A stretch of DNA of 64,000 nt from an uncultured Prevotella sp. Its GTDB lineage: Bacteria > Bacteroidota > Bacteroidia > Bacteroidales > Bacteroidaceae. The notes under the pieces were generated by a model. The model was not told where the DNA came from. It did no database searches and worked only from the letters and a program-made list of their open reading frames with translations. The stretch lies in NCBI GenBank assembly GCA_944319915.1, contig CALUEY010000007.1, positions 1 through 64,000 of the forward strand. The letters are read 5' to 3'. Within the stretch, counting starts at the first letter, position 1. The number at the start of each line of letters is the position of its first letter. The position numbers and the translations under genes were made by a program. This document shows, piece after piece, positions 36,549 to 44,277 of this stretch.

Positions 36549-37393
36549 ACAACTTCATAGTTAGAGCCATCACCGGAACACTGTTCGTGGCGGCAGTGGT
36601 AGTGAGCTTTTTGAACCCTACTGCCATGGCGCTCCTCTTTGCCCTTGTCACCGGGCTGACCGTGTGGGAGTTCACGGGGCTGGTAAACCAGCTCCCAGGC
36701 GTAGACACAAACCGCATGATATGTACCGTGGCAGGGGTGTACTTCTTTCTTGCCATGGTGGGCTTCTGCAGCGCGCTCACGCCGCCCACGGTGTTCATAC
36801 CCTACCTGATTACCGTCATTTACCTGCTCGTGGCCGAGCTTTACGCCAAGAACCCCGACCCCATAAGCACATGGGCGCACACGATGATGAGCCAGATCTA
36901 CATCGCGCTGCCGTTCTCCATGCTTGGCGTACTGGCCTTCAGGGCTACGCCCGAGGGTACGGTATATACTTACCTCATGCCGCTGAGCGTGTTCGTGTTC
37001 CTTTGGATAAACGACACGGGGGCCTATTGCTGCGGGTCGCTGCTTGGCCGCCACAAACTCTTTCCGCGCATCAGCCCAGGCAAGAGCTGGGAAGGCTCTG
37101 TGGGCGGGGCCGTGTTCGTGGCAGCGGCAGCTGTGCTTATATGGCACATTACGGAGCTTTATGGCGTCAACGACCTGCAGCTCAGCGTGGCAGAGTGGGT
37201 GGGCCTCGGGCTTGTGGTCACCGTGTTCGGAACGTGGGGCGACCTTGTTGAGAGCCTTTTCAAGCGCACTTTGGGCATCAAGGACAGCGGCAAGATATTG
37301 CCGGGCCACGGTGGAATGCTCGACCGATTCGACTCCTCGCTGCTTGCCCTGCCCGCCGCGGTGGTTTATCTCTATACGCTTACGCTGCTCTGA
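36545..37393 (+). CDS. cdsA: Phosphatidate cytidylyltransferase
   Basis: 282 residues, about eight membrane segments. Forms CDP-diacylglycerol from phosphatidic acid and CTP, the branch point of phospholipid synthesis. The CdsA signature is at the C-terminal end: WGDLVESLFKRTLGIKDSGK (20) followed by PGHGGMLDRFDS. It overlaps ftsH by 4 bases. A strong terminator with a T-run follows (37417-37463). Confidence 0.95.
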   Translation: MNNFIVRAITGTLFVAAVVVSFLNPTAMALLFALVTGLTVWEFTGLVNQLPGVDTNRMICTVAGVYFFLAMVGFCSALTPPTVFIPYLITVIYLLVAELYAKNPDPISTWAHTMMSQIYIALPFSMLGVLAFRATPEGTVYTYLMPLSVFVFLWINDTGAYCCGSLLGRHKLFPRISPGKSWEGSVGGAVFVAAAAVLIWHITELYGVNDLQLSVAEWVGLGLVVTVFGTWGDLVESLFKRTLGIKDSGKILPGHGGMLDRFDSSLLALPAAVVYLYTLTLL

Positions 37394-37416
37394 GCAGGCC
37401 GCTGGGCATTTGCCAT

Positions 37417-37463
37417 GCGCCCGTCTCCGCTTCATTTTAAGCGGTAACGGGCGCGTATTTTTT
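37417..37463 (+). terminator. Intrinsic terminator after cdsA
   Basis: GCGCCCGT (37417-37424) pairs with ACGGGCGC (37447-37454), with an inner CCGCTT/AAGCGG stem, then a run of eight T. Confidence 0.85.
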
Positions 37464-37544
37464 TTGTGTTGCCGTCAGTCTGTTGGCTTCGCAATAGAGC
37501 GAGCGGGCATATTTAATCTTGAAAATGTCACTGGCCGCATATCA

Positions 37545-37744
37545 TTAACCCAAATCGGTCGTTATACTTCGCTCAGATTTCGTACTGCTGCCAGTCAGAT
37601 TGCTTCCCGCTTTTGCCGAAGATGCAGCGGGCTACATCAAGAAAAAGCGGGAAGCAAGCAGGCGGCGGCAGTGCGGAAGATTGGTGGAGAGCCAACAATC
37701 GGTGTCAAGAGTGTGGTTGACGTCCTAACGACGATTTGGTTTAA
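37545..37744. repeat. Foldback element copy 2
   Basis: About 200 bp with 20-bp ends matching at 18 positions (TTAACCCAAATCGGTCGTTA against the reverse complement of the right end). It shares with copy 1 the central GCGGGCTACATC and AAAAAGCGGGAAGC segments and the right-hand GTGTGGTTGACGT segment. No coding capacity. Confidence 0.85.
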
Positions 37745-37849
37745 CTGTCGCGATAAGCATCCGCGAAGGCCTGTTTGTTCCCTAAGTATGTAAACTTTTT
37801 TGCCGATGCGGGTCTATCTGCGCAAAGTGCTGGCTTTCAGCGTATTGGC

Positions 37850-37950
37850 GAACGTGCCGTTTTGCCCTGCAAAACAGGCTTTTTCGCACGGCGAAACGGC
37901 ACGTTTCGTCTCCCCCAATGGCCTGTTTTGCAGGGCAAGATGGCATGAGG
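37850..37950. repeat. 22-bp unit repeat array 4
   Basis: Cores at 37850, 37872, 37894, 37916 and a weak one at 37938, all 22 bp apart (GAACGTGCCGTTT, AAACAGGCTTTTT, AAACGGCACGTTT, CAATGGCCTGTTT). It lies about 100 bp from foldback copy 2. Confidence 0.85.
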
Positions 37951-38185
37951 GTCATTCCAAGTGAGGTTTTGTCATGTTTTGTTACTGTGCTGGGCGGTAG
38001 GAAGTATAGCAGGTGCGGTAGGGAAGTGATGTGGGTGCGGTAGCGAGGTGTAGGTAGCATTGTCAGTAAAAATGGTTGGCCCTTCAGTAAAGGCTATACC
38101 TTGTGGATTGGAAATCTTGAGTATCTTTGCATCATGAAGAAACGTGGTTGGCCGATGGAGGCCACGCGCCAATAATTAATTTATT

Positions 38186-38335
38186 ATGGAAAGTAGATGC
38201 TCAAAATTAATTGCCATCGAATTGTGCGCTATTCAGGAGATGCAGGGCAAAGCCCGAAGAGGGAATGTAGCGGGCTTCACGGCCAATGAGGCTTTGGGCT
38301 GCAGCCCTGAAGAGTGCGCAAGATGGTGGCAATGA
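38186..38335 (+). CDS. Possible 49-residue protein, unrecognised
   Basis: ATG at 38186, stop at 38333-38335. The product begins MESRCSKLIAIELCAIQEMQ and ends PEECARWWQ; it has four cysteines and no membrane segment. A -7 box (TATCTTTG, 38122-38129) lies about 57 bases upstream, and a 13-codon frame starts at 38134 between them. It may be a decayed fragment. Nothing else supports it. Confidence 0.25.
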   Translation: MESRCSKLIAIELCAIQEMQGKARRGNVAGFTANEALGCSPEECARWWQ

Positions 38336-38603
38336 TATGGAGAGAATCTAAAATAATATGATATCGATTAATTTTGAATAGCTACTTAAAGACAAGCCAG
38401 CGTGTTGGCGGCAACTCCGAGGCGCTGGCCAGGGTTGCGGTTGCCGGGGGGCGTGAACGAGCGCGGTGGCATAGTCGGCCACGCCTCGCAGCAGCAAGCC
38501 TACGAGGCTGGGCGCGCCGTGTGTGCATGATGCCATAGTGAGCAGGCCTTGCGCCGCAGGGCGTTAAAAACTGCCCCTGGGCGGCATTTTGCGGAACAAA
38601 CCG

Positions 38604-38634
38604 TTGCCCGTGAGGGATAAATTTACTACCTTTG
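38604..38634 (+). promoter_or_regulatory. Promoter upstream of the MATE gene
   Basis: TTG at 38604-38606 and TACCTTTG at 38627-38634, spaced 20 bp. A terminator-like hairpin lies between this promoter and the gene. Confidence 0.7.
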
Positions 38635-38659
38635 CGCGGCGTTACACATTAATGGTATA

Positions 38660-38712
38660 AGTGGCGGTGGTGAGCCTGCGGAGATAAGCAGAGCCTGCGC
38701 CGCCACTTTTTT
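38660..38712 (+). terminator. Terminator-like hairpin in the MATE leader (attenuator or short RNA)
   Basis: AGTGGCGG (38660-38667) pairs with CCGCCACT (38700-38707), followed by six T. The loop contains the direct repeat GAGCCTGCG twice. It begins about 20 bases after the expected transcription start and ends 38 bases before the MATE start, so it is either a regulated terminator or the end of a roughly 70-nt RNA. Confidence 0.65.
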
Positions 38713-38750
38713 GACTTCATCAGGCAAGGAAAGGAAACAAGGGCAAATAG

Positions 38751-40142
38751 ATGTTTGGCAAGAACAAGGGCGACGAGCTGCTGTCGTACATCCGCGAGGG
38801 TCGCGTCATGACCCGTGCAGAGAAGCTGCGCTTGATAGCGCAGCTCAGCGTGCCGTCCATCCTCTCGCAGATGTCGGCCACGGTGATGTTCTTCATCGAC
38901 GCTTCGATGGTGGGCAGCCTTGGCGCGCGGCAGTCGGCGTCGATAGGCTTGGTGGAGTCGTCCACGTGGCTGTTCAGCGGCCTGCTGGGTGCCGCCTCCA
39001 TGGGATTCTCGGTGCAGGTGGCCCACGCCATCGGTGCCAACGACTTCGAGCGCGCCCGCCGCATACTGCGCCAGGGCCTGGTGTGCGCCCTCGCCTTCAG
39101 CCTGGTGCTCATGCTCCTGGGCATCGCCATCCACTCGCGCTTGCCATATTGGCTCGGCGGCGGCAGCGACATCGCTTCCGACTCATCGATGTATTTCCTC
39201 ATCTTCTCGCTTGCCCTGCCTTTCTACCAGCTGCAGAATCTGTCGGGGAGCATGCTCAAGTGCAGCGGCAACATGAGGGTGCCGAGCATGCTCAACATAC
39301 TCATGTGCCTGCTCGACGTAGTGTTCAACTACTTCTTTATATTCATCGCAGGCCTTGGCGTGCCAGGGGCCGCGCTCGGCACGTTGTGCGCCATAGCCGT
39401 GTCGGCCTCGCTGATGGCGTGGTCGCTGCTGTTCCGCTCGCCCTACCTGGCCCTCAAGGGGCGGCCCGGCTCGTTCAGGCCCACGGCCGACTGCGTTGGC
39501 ACGGCGTTCAAGATAGGCGCGCCCATGGGCCTCCAGCAGATACTGATGGGCGGTGCGCAGATTGTGAGCACGGCCATCGTGGCCCCGCTGGGCAACATCT
39601 CGATAGCCGCAAATACCTTCGCCATAACAGTGGAGAGCCTGTGCTACATGCCCGGCTACGGCATAGCCGACGCCGCCACCACGCTCGTGGGGCAGGGCAT
39701 TGGGGCAGGCCAGCGCGCCCTCACGCGCAGTTTTGCCCGCCTGTCGGTGGGCATGGGCATGGTGGTCATGACGTTCATGGCTGTGCTCATGTACGTCTTT
39801 GCCCCCAGCATAATGTCGCTGATGACCCCCGTCGAGGCCATCCGCGGCCTGAGCGTGGCCGCGCTGCGCATAGAGGCGTTCGCCGAGCCTATGTTTGCGG
39901 CCGCCATCGTGTGCTACGGGGTGTTCATAGGCGCGGGCGACACGCTCAAGCCCGCCGCCATGAACCTGTTCAGCATGTGGGCCGTGCGCCTTTCGCTGGC
40001 CGCCGCGCTGGCTCCCCACTACGGGCTGCGGGGCGTTTGGACGGCCATGGCCATAGAGCTTACGTTCAGGGGATGCATCTTCCTGCTGAGGCTTTTCAAG
40101 GGCGGATGGATGAAAGGCATACCACAAAAACATACGATATGA
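38751..40142 (+). CDS. MATE-family efflux transporter
   Basis: 463 residues, twelve membrane segments by eye. Exports drugs or metabolites by ion antiport. Family features include the first-helix start PSILSQMSATVMFFIDASMV (20), an internal repeat of the same topology (about 245-460), and PMGLQQILMGGAQIV. The substrate is not predictable. The gene overlaps the next start (ATGA), so it is cotranslated with a cyclophilin. Nothing odd in length. Confidence 0.9.
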   Translation: MFGKNKGDELLSYIREGRVMTRAEKLRLIAQLSVPSILSQMSATVMFFIDASMVGSLGARQSASIGLVESSTWLFSGLLGAASMGFSVQVAHAIGANDFERARRILRQGLVCALAFSLVLMLLGIAIHSRLPYWLGGGSDIASDSSMYFLIFSLALPFYQLQNLSGSMLKCSGNMRVPSMLNILMCLLDVVFNYFFIFIAGLGVPGAALGTLCAIAVSASLMAWSLLFRSPYLALKGRPGSFRPTADCVGTAFKIGAPMGLQQILMGGAQIVSTAIVAPLGNISIAANTFAITVESLCYMPGYGIADAATTLVGQGIGAGQRALTRSFARLSVGMGMVVMTFMAVLMYVFAPSIMSLMTPVEAIRGLSVAALRIEAFAEPMFAAAIVCYGVFIGAGDTLKPAAMNLFSMWAVRLSLAAALAPHYGLRGVWTAMAIELTFRGCIFLLRLFKGGWMKGIPQKHTI

Positions 40143-40813
40143 GCCGACTTGCATTTTCTCTGTTTTTCCTCATGGCTGGCGTGGCCTGCGCGCTTGGCGC
40201 CGGGCGCAAGGCCGTGGTCATGGAGACCACGGTAGGCAGCTTGCGCATAGAGCTGTACGACGAGACTCCCGTCCACCGTGACAACTTCCTGAAGCTTGTG
40301 CGCAGCCACTTCTACGACAGCCTGCTGTTCCACCGCGTGGTGCGCAACTTCGTGGTGCAGGCGGGCGACCCCGCCAGCAAAAACGCCGAGCCGGGCAGCC
40401 TGCTCGGCGGCGGGACCCTGCCTTACCGACTGCCAGCCGAGGTGAGGCTGCCACGGCTGTACCACAAGCGAGGCGCAGTGGCCATGGCACGCGAGGCCGA
40501 CGACATGAACCCCAGCCGCGAGTCGGACGCCTGCCAGTTCTACATCGTGTGGGGCAAGCGTCACTCCACAGCCGTGGTGGAGGCTGAACGAGAGCGCATC
40601 GACACCCTTGGCGGCGGGGCTGCAATGTCTGACGAGATGTTTGAGACGTACAGGAAGGTGGGCGGCCTGCCGCAGCTCGACGGCCTCTACACCGTGTTCG
40701 GCGAAGTGACCGACGGCATGGACGTAGTGGAAAAGATGCTTGGCGCACTGACCGACGACAACGACCGCCCGCTCGCTGACATAAGGATAATCTCCGCCAG
40801 GGTGGAGGAGTGA
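40139..40813 (+). CDS. Exported cyclophilin-type peptidylprolyl isomerase
   Basis: 224 residues from ATG 40139. A signal peptide (MSRLAFSLFFLMAGVACALG) leads into a cyclophilin fold with VVMETTVGSLRIELYDETP (19), HYDSLLFHRVVRNFVVQAGD-like block (FYDSLLFHRVVRNFVVQAGD, 20), RGAVAMAR and the late GLYTVFGEVTDGMDVVEKM (19). It speeds cis-trans isomerisation of proline bonds, probably in the periplasm. It overlaps the MATE gene by 4 bases. Confidence 0.9.
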   Translation: MSRLAFSLFFLMAGVACALGAGRKAVVMETTVGSLRIELYDETPVHRDNFLKLVRSHFYDSLLFHRVVRNFVVQAGDPASKNAEPGSLLGGGTLPYRLPAEVRLPRLYHKRGAVAMAREADDMNPSRESDACQFYIVWGKRHSTAVVEAERERIDTLGGGAAMSDEMFETYRKVGGLPQLDGLYTVFGEVTDGMDVVEKMLGALTDDNDRPLADIRIISARVEE

Positions 40814-40887
40814 TGCCGCATTCGGCCTGCCGGCAGTCGTGCCGCGGCCCCTTAGCCGCCTGCTGTGGGCAAAAAGGGGCTGCTTTG

Positions 40888-40919
40888 TTTTGCTTTTAGC
40901 CAAACATCAACTAACTTTG
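40888..40919 (+). promoter_or_regulatory. Promoter of rsmA
   Basis: TTTTG at 40888-40892 and TAACTTTG at 40912-40919, spaced 19 bp. The ATG at 40928 is 9 bases after the -7 box, so the leader is minimal or absent. Confidence 0.7.
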
Positions 40920-40927
40920 CACCCATC

Positions 40928-41746
40928 ATGAAGCAAGTAAAGCCTAAGAAAAACCTCGGCCAGCACTTCCTGACCGACCTCGACATAGCGCGGCGCATAG
41001 CCGACACCGTTGACGCTTGCCCCGGAATACCCGTACTGGAGGTGGGGCCGGGCATGGGCGTGCTTACGCAGTACCTCATCGTGAAGCCCCGCGAGGTGAA
41101 GGTGGTGGAGATAGACGCCGAGTCGGTGGCATACCTGCACGAGCGTTTTCCGGCCCTGGCCGACCGCATAGTGGCCGCCGACTTCCTCCGCATGGACCTC
41201 TCCGAGGTGTTCGGTGGCAGGCCGTTCGTGCTCACCGGCAACTATCCTTACGACATTTCGTCGCAGATTTTCTTCAAGATGATAGACAACCGGCAGCTCA
41301 TACCGTGCTGTACGGGCATGATACAGCGGGAGGTCGCCCAGCGCATGGCCTCAGCCCCGGGCTGCAAGGCATACGGCATACTGAGCGTGATGACGCAGGC
41401 TTGGTATGACGTGGAATACCTGTTTACTGTTGACGAGGGCGTGTTCAATCCCCCGCCTAAGGTGAAGAGTGCCGTGATACGCATGACCCGCAACGCGCGC
41501 ACCAGCCTCGGGTGCGACGAGGCGCTGTTCCGCCGCGTTGTAAAGACGGTGTTCAACCAGCGGCGCAAGATGCTCCGCGTGAGCCTGCGTCCTTTGTTTG
41601 GCGGGCAGACCCCGTCTCCGGGCTTTTTCGATGGCCCGCTTATGACCATGCGCCCCGAGCAGCTCGGCGTTGGCCAATTTGTGGAACTAACCAACATGGT
41701 GGCCCGTGAGGCAGGCTCGGCCTTGCATGGCGGCAATGTCCGTTGA
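40928..41746 (+). CDS. rsmA: 16S rRNA (adenine(1518)-N(6)/adenine(1519)-N(6))-dimethyltransferase
   Basis: 272 residues from ATG 40928 (MKQVKPKKNLGQHFLTD). Dimethylates A1518 and A1519 of 16S rRNA late in 30S maturation. Motifs: KNLGQHFL, VLEVGPGMGVLTQYL for AdoMet, VVEIDAESV, the catalytic GNYPYDIS, and QREVAQRM, FNPPPKVKSAVIRM. Length fits. It begins just downstream of its own promoter. Confidence 0.96.
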   Translation: MKQVKPKKNLGQHFLTDLDIARRIADTVDACPGIPVLEVGPGMGVLTQYLIVKPREVKVVEIDAESVAYLHERFPALADRIVAADFLRMDLSEVFGGRPFVLTGNYPYDISSQIFFKMIDNRQLIPCCTGMIQREVAQRMASAPGCKAYGILSVMTQAWYDVEYLFTVDEGVFNPPPKVKSAVIRMTRNARTSLGCDEALFRRVVKTVFNQRRKMLRVSLRPLFGGQTPSPGFFDGPLMTMRPEQLGVGQFVELTNMVAREAGSALHGGNVR

Positions 41747-41821
41747 GGCTCTGTGTGCGGCCACATTATTTGATATATGTCAAAAACAAGCTGATTTTAT
41801 GTTATAAAACATATTTCTCGC

Positions 41822-41852
41822 TTTGTCAGTTCGCCAAAACCCACTACCTTTG
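41822..41852 (+). promoter_or_regulatory. Promoter of candidate RNA 1
   Basis: TTTG at 41822-41825 and TACCTTTG at 41845-41852, spaced 19 bp, a full consensus match with no protein gene behind it. Confidence 0.75.
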
Positions 41853-41858
41853 CACCGT

Positions 41859-42186
41859 CAAAAGACAAAAAGAAAGATTAGCATAAGGTAATAAGATATA
41901 GGGTAGCACATAGGTAATAAGGAAGGTACTTAAGATTTACAGTTAACGCTCAATAGGCAAAAGAGGTATTGGTCAAGGTAAGGATTTCAGGATGACAAAC
42001 CTTTGTATGAGAAAGGTAGGAAGGTTGTTTAAGATGATGTAAATCCTGTTTGCAGCGAAAGCTGCAACAGGTATGGGGGTGGGAACCATCAAGAACCCCA
42101 CTTCTCATTTTAGATTGAAGTATGGATTTTAGGGTTATATAATGGGCGGACGGCATCGATGCGAATCGATGTCCGTCCGTTTTTTC
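41859..42186 (+). ncRNA. Candidate structured non-coding RNA 1
   Basis: About 325 nt between a consensus promoter and an intrinsic terminator (arms 42147-42160 and 42165-42179, then six T). The first half is purine-rich and repeats GGTAATAAG. A near-perfect hairpin CCTG-TTGCAGC GAAA GCTGCAA-CAGG (42045-42071) carries a GNRA tetraloop, a hallmark of structured RNA, followed by a GGGGT/ACCCC stem. It does not match RNase P, tmRNA or SRP RNA signatures that I know. It shares the words GGTACTTAAG and AATAGG with candidate RNA 2. Confidence 0.55.
42147..42186 (+). terminator. Intrinsic terminator of candidate RNA 1
   Basis: CGGACGG-CATCGAT (42147-42160) pairs with ATCGATG-CCGTCCG (42165-42179, one bulged T), with a 4-base loop and a six-T run. 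Confidence 0.85.
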
Positions 42187-42579
42187 ATGCCTTCCCCACG
42201 GCTCGTTGGCTCGGCTTTGGGTCAGCTTTAGCCTCCTTGCTTGGTGGTGGGCGCAAGGTGTGGCAGTTGGCATTGCTGCATCCAATGTTTATGCATTGGT
42301 GCGTGTATCCCCATTGCGCTTTATGCATAGCCAGGCAAGCCTGCCGTGGGCACTTGTGCGTTGCAGGCGGGTTGTTTCATCGCCTTTGCTTGTTTGCGCC
42401 GGGCAGGCTTAGCGGCAGTTCACAATCAATGACTTTGTATCGAATTTTATGGTTGTGTGCGTACACAATTGTGCCGTGTCCGCACACAGTATGTTGATTT
42501 AAGTCAAAAGAAAGGCAATGTTTTGAAATCTGCAGGTGCAAAAGTGGCGGCCTTTCGGCAATCGTTGTAACTTTGCATC

Positions 42580-42905
42580 GTGAAAAGGTTGATGATGAAT
42601 AGAGATACGAAGATATAAAAAAATATGTAAGGTAATGATGAGGAAAGGTAGAAAGGCTGTCAGCAAAAAGTCAGGATGAGCGGCTGCTTGATGGCGGCCA
42701 AACAACGAAAAAATCAAGAAGGAATAGTCAAGGATAGGTAAGATGGAAGATTGTAAGGATAACAAACGATAGTGATCGTGATTTCGTCGTGAGACGGGTT
42801 GGTACTTAAGTTTAGGTTAATAGGTATTGAGAATCATGGCCGTTTGCCGCCGGCAACGGATGCACTGTGCGGCGGCCATGGCGAAAGGTAACGGGCATGG
42901 GCGCG
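42580..42905 (+). ncRNA. Candidate non-coding RNA 2
   Basis: Starts behind a TAACTTTG box (42568-42575). It is purine-rich, contains GGTAATGATGAGGAAAGGTAG-type words and a short hairpin with a GTGA tetraloop (CGTC GTGA GACG, about 42788-42799), then GGTACTTAAG and TTAATAGG, as in candidate RNA 1. The end is unclear; a GC-rich hairpin near 42838-42890 (CATGGCCG paired with CGGCCATG) is the best candidate. No -33 element is clean, so confidence is lower than for candidate 1. Confidence 0.4.
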
Positions 42906-42918
42906 CGAAGCCCGCCGT

Positions 42919-43002
42919 ACCTTTGTTTCAGAAGAAGGTTTTTAGTTATTGATATCGTTTAGTTGCAGTTCCGGGGACGTGAGTCTTAGGGCTGCTTTTT
43001 TT
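42919..43002 (+). ncRNA. Possible short RNA 3
   Basis: A TACCTTTG box at 42919-42926 is followed 60 bases on by a weak hairpin GCAGTTC/GGGCTGC with two G-T pairs and then a run of seven or more T (about 42964-43002). It would give a transcript near 70 nt. There is no supporting -33 element. Confidence 0.3.
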
Positions 43003-43214
43003 GTTTCAGGCAGTAGGTGGGGCCGTTGCGCGGCCACGGCTGCGGCAGTTGCGGCAGCGCAGTGTACTGCTGATGGGGCTGCTCTGTGGCGTCGGCGTGG
43101 CGTAGGTGGCGTCGCCGAATTGCGCAGTGGCAGTATGCCGGATTTTAACAAATGATTGTTAAACGGATGCTTCCCTTCCCTTTTTCCTAACAGCCTGGCC
43201 CACAACTACTTGCA

Positions 43215-43320
43215 AAACTGGCCGTTTTGGCTTGCCAAACAGGCCGTTTGAGGCTGCCAAATGGCCTGTTTCGCCTTGCGAAACCGCCCGTTTTGCACTG
43301 CCATTTGGCATGGCCCTGCC
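43215..43320. repeat. 22-bp unit repeat array 5
   Basis: Cores at 43215, 43237, 43259, 43281 and 43303, exactly 22 bp apart (AAACTGGCCGTTT, AAACAGGCCGTTT, AAATGGCCTGTTT, AAACCGCCCGTTT, weak last). The left flank has TAACAGCCTGG, the right end GGCATGG. Confidence 0.88.
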
Positions 43321-43365
43321 AATGCTCGCGGCGAGGCATGAGTGAAGTTGCATATTTTTAACTGC

Positions 43366-43560
43366 AATCGGAGCGTAAGGGCTCGCTCAGACTTAGTGCC
43401 GCTGCCAGGCTGATTGCTTTCCGCCGTTTGACAGAGTTGAGCGGGCTAAATGATCAAAGCGTCAACAAAAAGCAGCCGGAAAGACACCGCAGGCCATGGG
43501 CAAAGTGGGCATCAGGCATGGAATGAGTGCTGCTGTAAAAAATCGAAGCAGTTTCTTAAG
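43366..43560. repeat. Chimeric repeat: foldback-like left half, second family right half
   Basis: The left part (about 43366-43440) resembles the left half of the foldback elements (TCGCTCAGACTT, GTGCCGCTGCCAGGCTGATTG in part). The right part (about 43465-43560) is a close match to 48020-48116: both carry GCCGGAAAG, CACCGCA, GCCATGGGCAAAG, ATGAGTG, TGCTGTAA and CAGTTTCTTA in order. No coding capacity. Confidence 0.75.
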
Positions 43561-43625
43561 TATGACGGAAGTAAGTGTTGTGAAAATAAAGCGGCCGCCA
43601 ATGCGATGTTCTCGCGGGATTTTAG

Positions 43626-43633
43626 TAAGTTTG
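43626..43633 (+). promoter_or_regulatory. -7 element of vsr
   Basis: TAAGTTTG at 43626-43633, directly before the GTG start at 43639. Confidence 0.5.
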
Positions 43634-43638
43634 CAGCC

Positions 43639-44151
43639 GTGAAAGCAGACAGCGGAACTACTACTGACGAAGAGCGCCAGCGCCTGGCGCGGAGCCACAT
43701 CATGGCGGCTATACACAGCCGGGACACCAAGCCCGAGCTGATAGTGCGCCGCTATCTCTTTGCGCGGGGCTTCCGCTTTCGCCTGAACCACCCGCGGCTG
43801 CCGGGCAGGCCCGACATAGTGCTGCGCAAGTATCGCACGGTGATCTTCGTCAATGGCTGCTTTTGGCACGGCCACGACTGCCCGGCCTTCCACCTGCCCA
43901 AGACCAACGTGGACTTCTGGCGGCGGAAGATAGAGCGCAACCGCCTGCGCGACGCCAGCGTGCAGCGGCGGCTTGCCGCCATGGGCTGGCACTGCATAAC
44001 CGTATGGGAGTGTGAGCTGAAGAAGGAAAGGCGCGCCGGCACGCTCCTCTCGCTTGAGTATACGCTCAACCGCATCTACCTGCGCGACCGCGAGGTGCGC
44101 TATGCCCCGCCAGAGGAAGAAAGCCTCATGGCTGCCGAGCCTGAGCCGTGA
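43639..44151 (+). CDS. vsr: Very short patch repair endonuclease
   Basis: 170 residues from GTG 43639, the first start after the -7 box; the long frame from 43450 would read through the repeat. Vsr nicks T:G mismatches left by deaminated 5-methylcytosine. Family residues: MAAIHSRDTKPELIVRR, LPGRPDIVLRKYRTVIFVNG (20), the zinc/catalytic CFWHGHDC, and WECELKK at the end. Usually a dcm-like cytosine methylase gene is next to vsr; none is seen here. Confidence 0.9.
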   Translation: MKADSGTTTDEERQRLARSHIMAAIHSRDTKPELIVRRYLFARGFRFRLNHPRLPGRPDIVLRKYRTVIFVNGCFWHGHDCPAFHLPKTNVDFWRRKIERNRLRDASVQRRLAAMGWHCITVWECELKKERRAGTLLSLEYTLNRIYLRDREVRYAPPEEESLMAAEPEP

Positions 44152-44277
44152 GCGCCGCGCCGGCTGCCGCCCCTGCGCATGGCAGGGAGCTGTGGCAGCT
44201 GCGTTTGCCATTGTTTCAACCTGCAAACTCGTTGAAATGCCATGGCGTTCTGCATGGCTCTGACCCGTAGGCCGGTG

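Larger units (their letters stand above)
37464..38626. other. 1.2-kb region with foldback element, repeat array and possible small frame
   Basis: Contains foldback copy 2 (37545-37744), repeat array 4 (37850-37950), a TATCTTTG -7 box at 38122-38129 with nothing certain downstream, and a possible 49-codon gene (38186-38335). From 38390 to 38630 the sequence is GC-rich without a supported gene. Confidence 0.6.
41747..43638. other. 1.9-kb protein-free region with several promoter boxes
   Basis: After rsmA the region holds a strong promoter at 41822-41852, a structured purine-rich transcript ending at a terminator (about 41860-42185), a second similar stretch behind TAACTTTG at 42568-42575, a third -7 box at 42919-42926, repeat array 5 (43215-43320) and the chimeric repeat (43366-43560). 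No credible protein gene is seen on either strand. Confidence 0.65.

Noticed and set aside
38348..38536. Minus-strand frame with RGVADYA, resembling a nucleosidase fragment
   Set aside because: Only seven residues fit, the rest does not, and the start is arbitrary.
38711..40138. N-terminal 476 codons of a long plus-strand frame ending in the cyclophilin
   Set aside because: It overlaps the MATE gene in another frame and has a low-complexity Arg/His-rich peptide; only the part from 40139 is real.
41859..42186. Candidate RNA 1 as RNase P, tmRNA or SRP RNA
   Set aside because: I find neither the RNase P core words, a tmRNA tag frame with tRNA-like ends, nor the SRP tetraloop domain.
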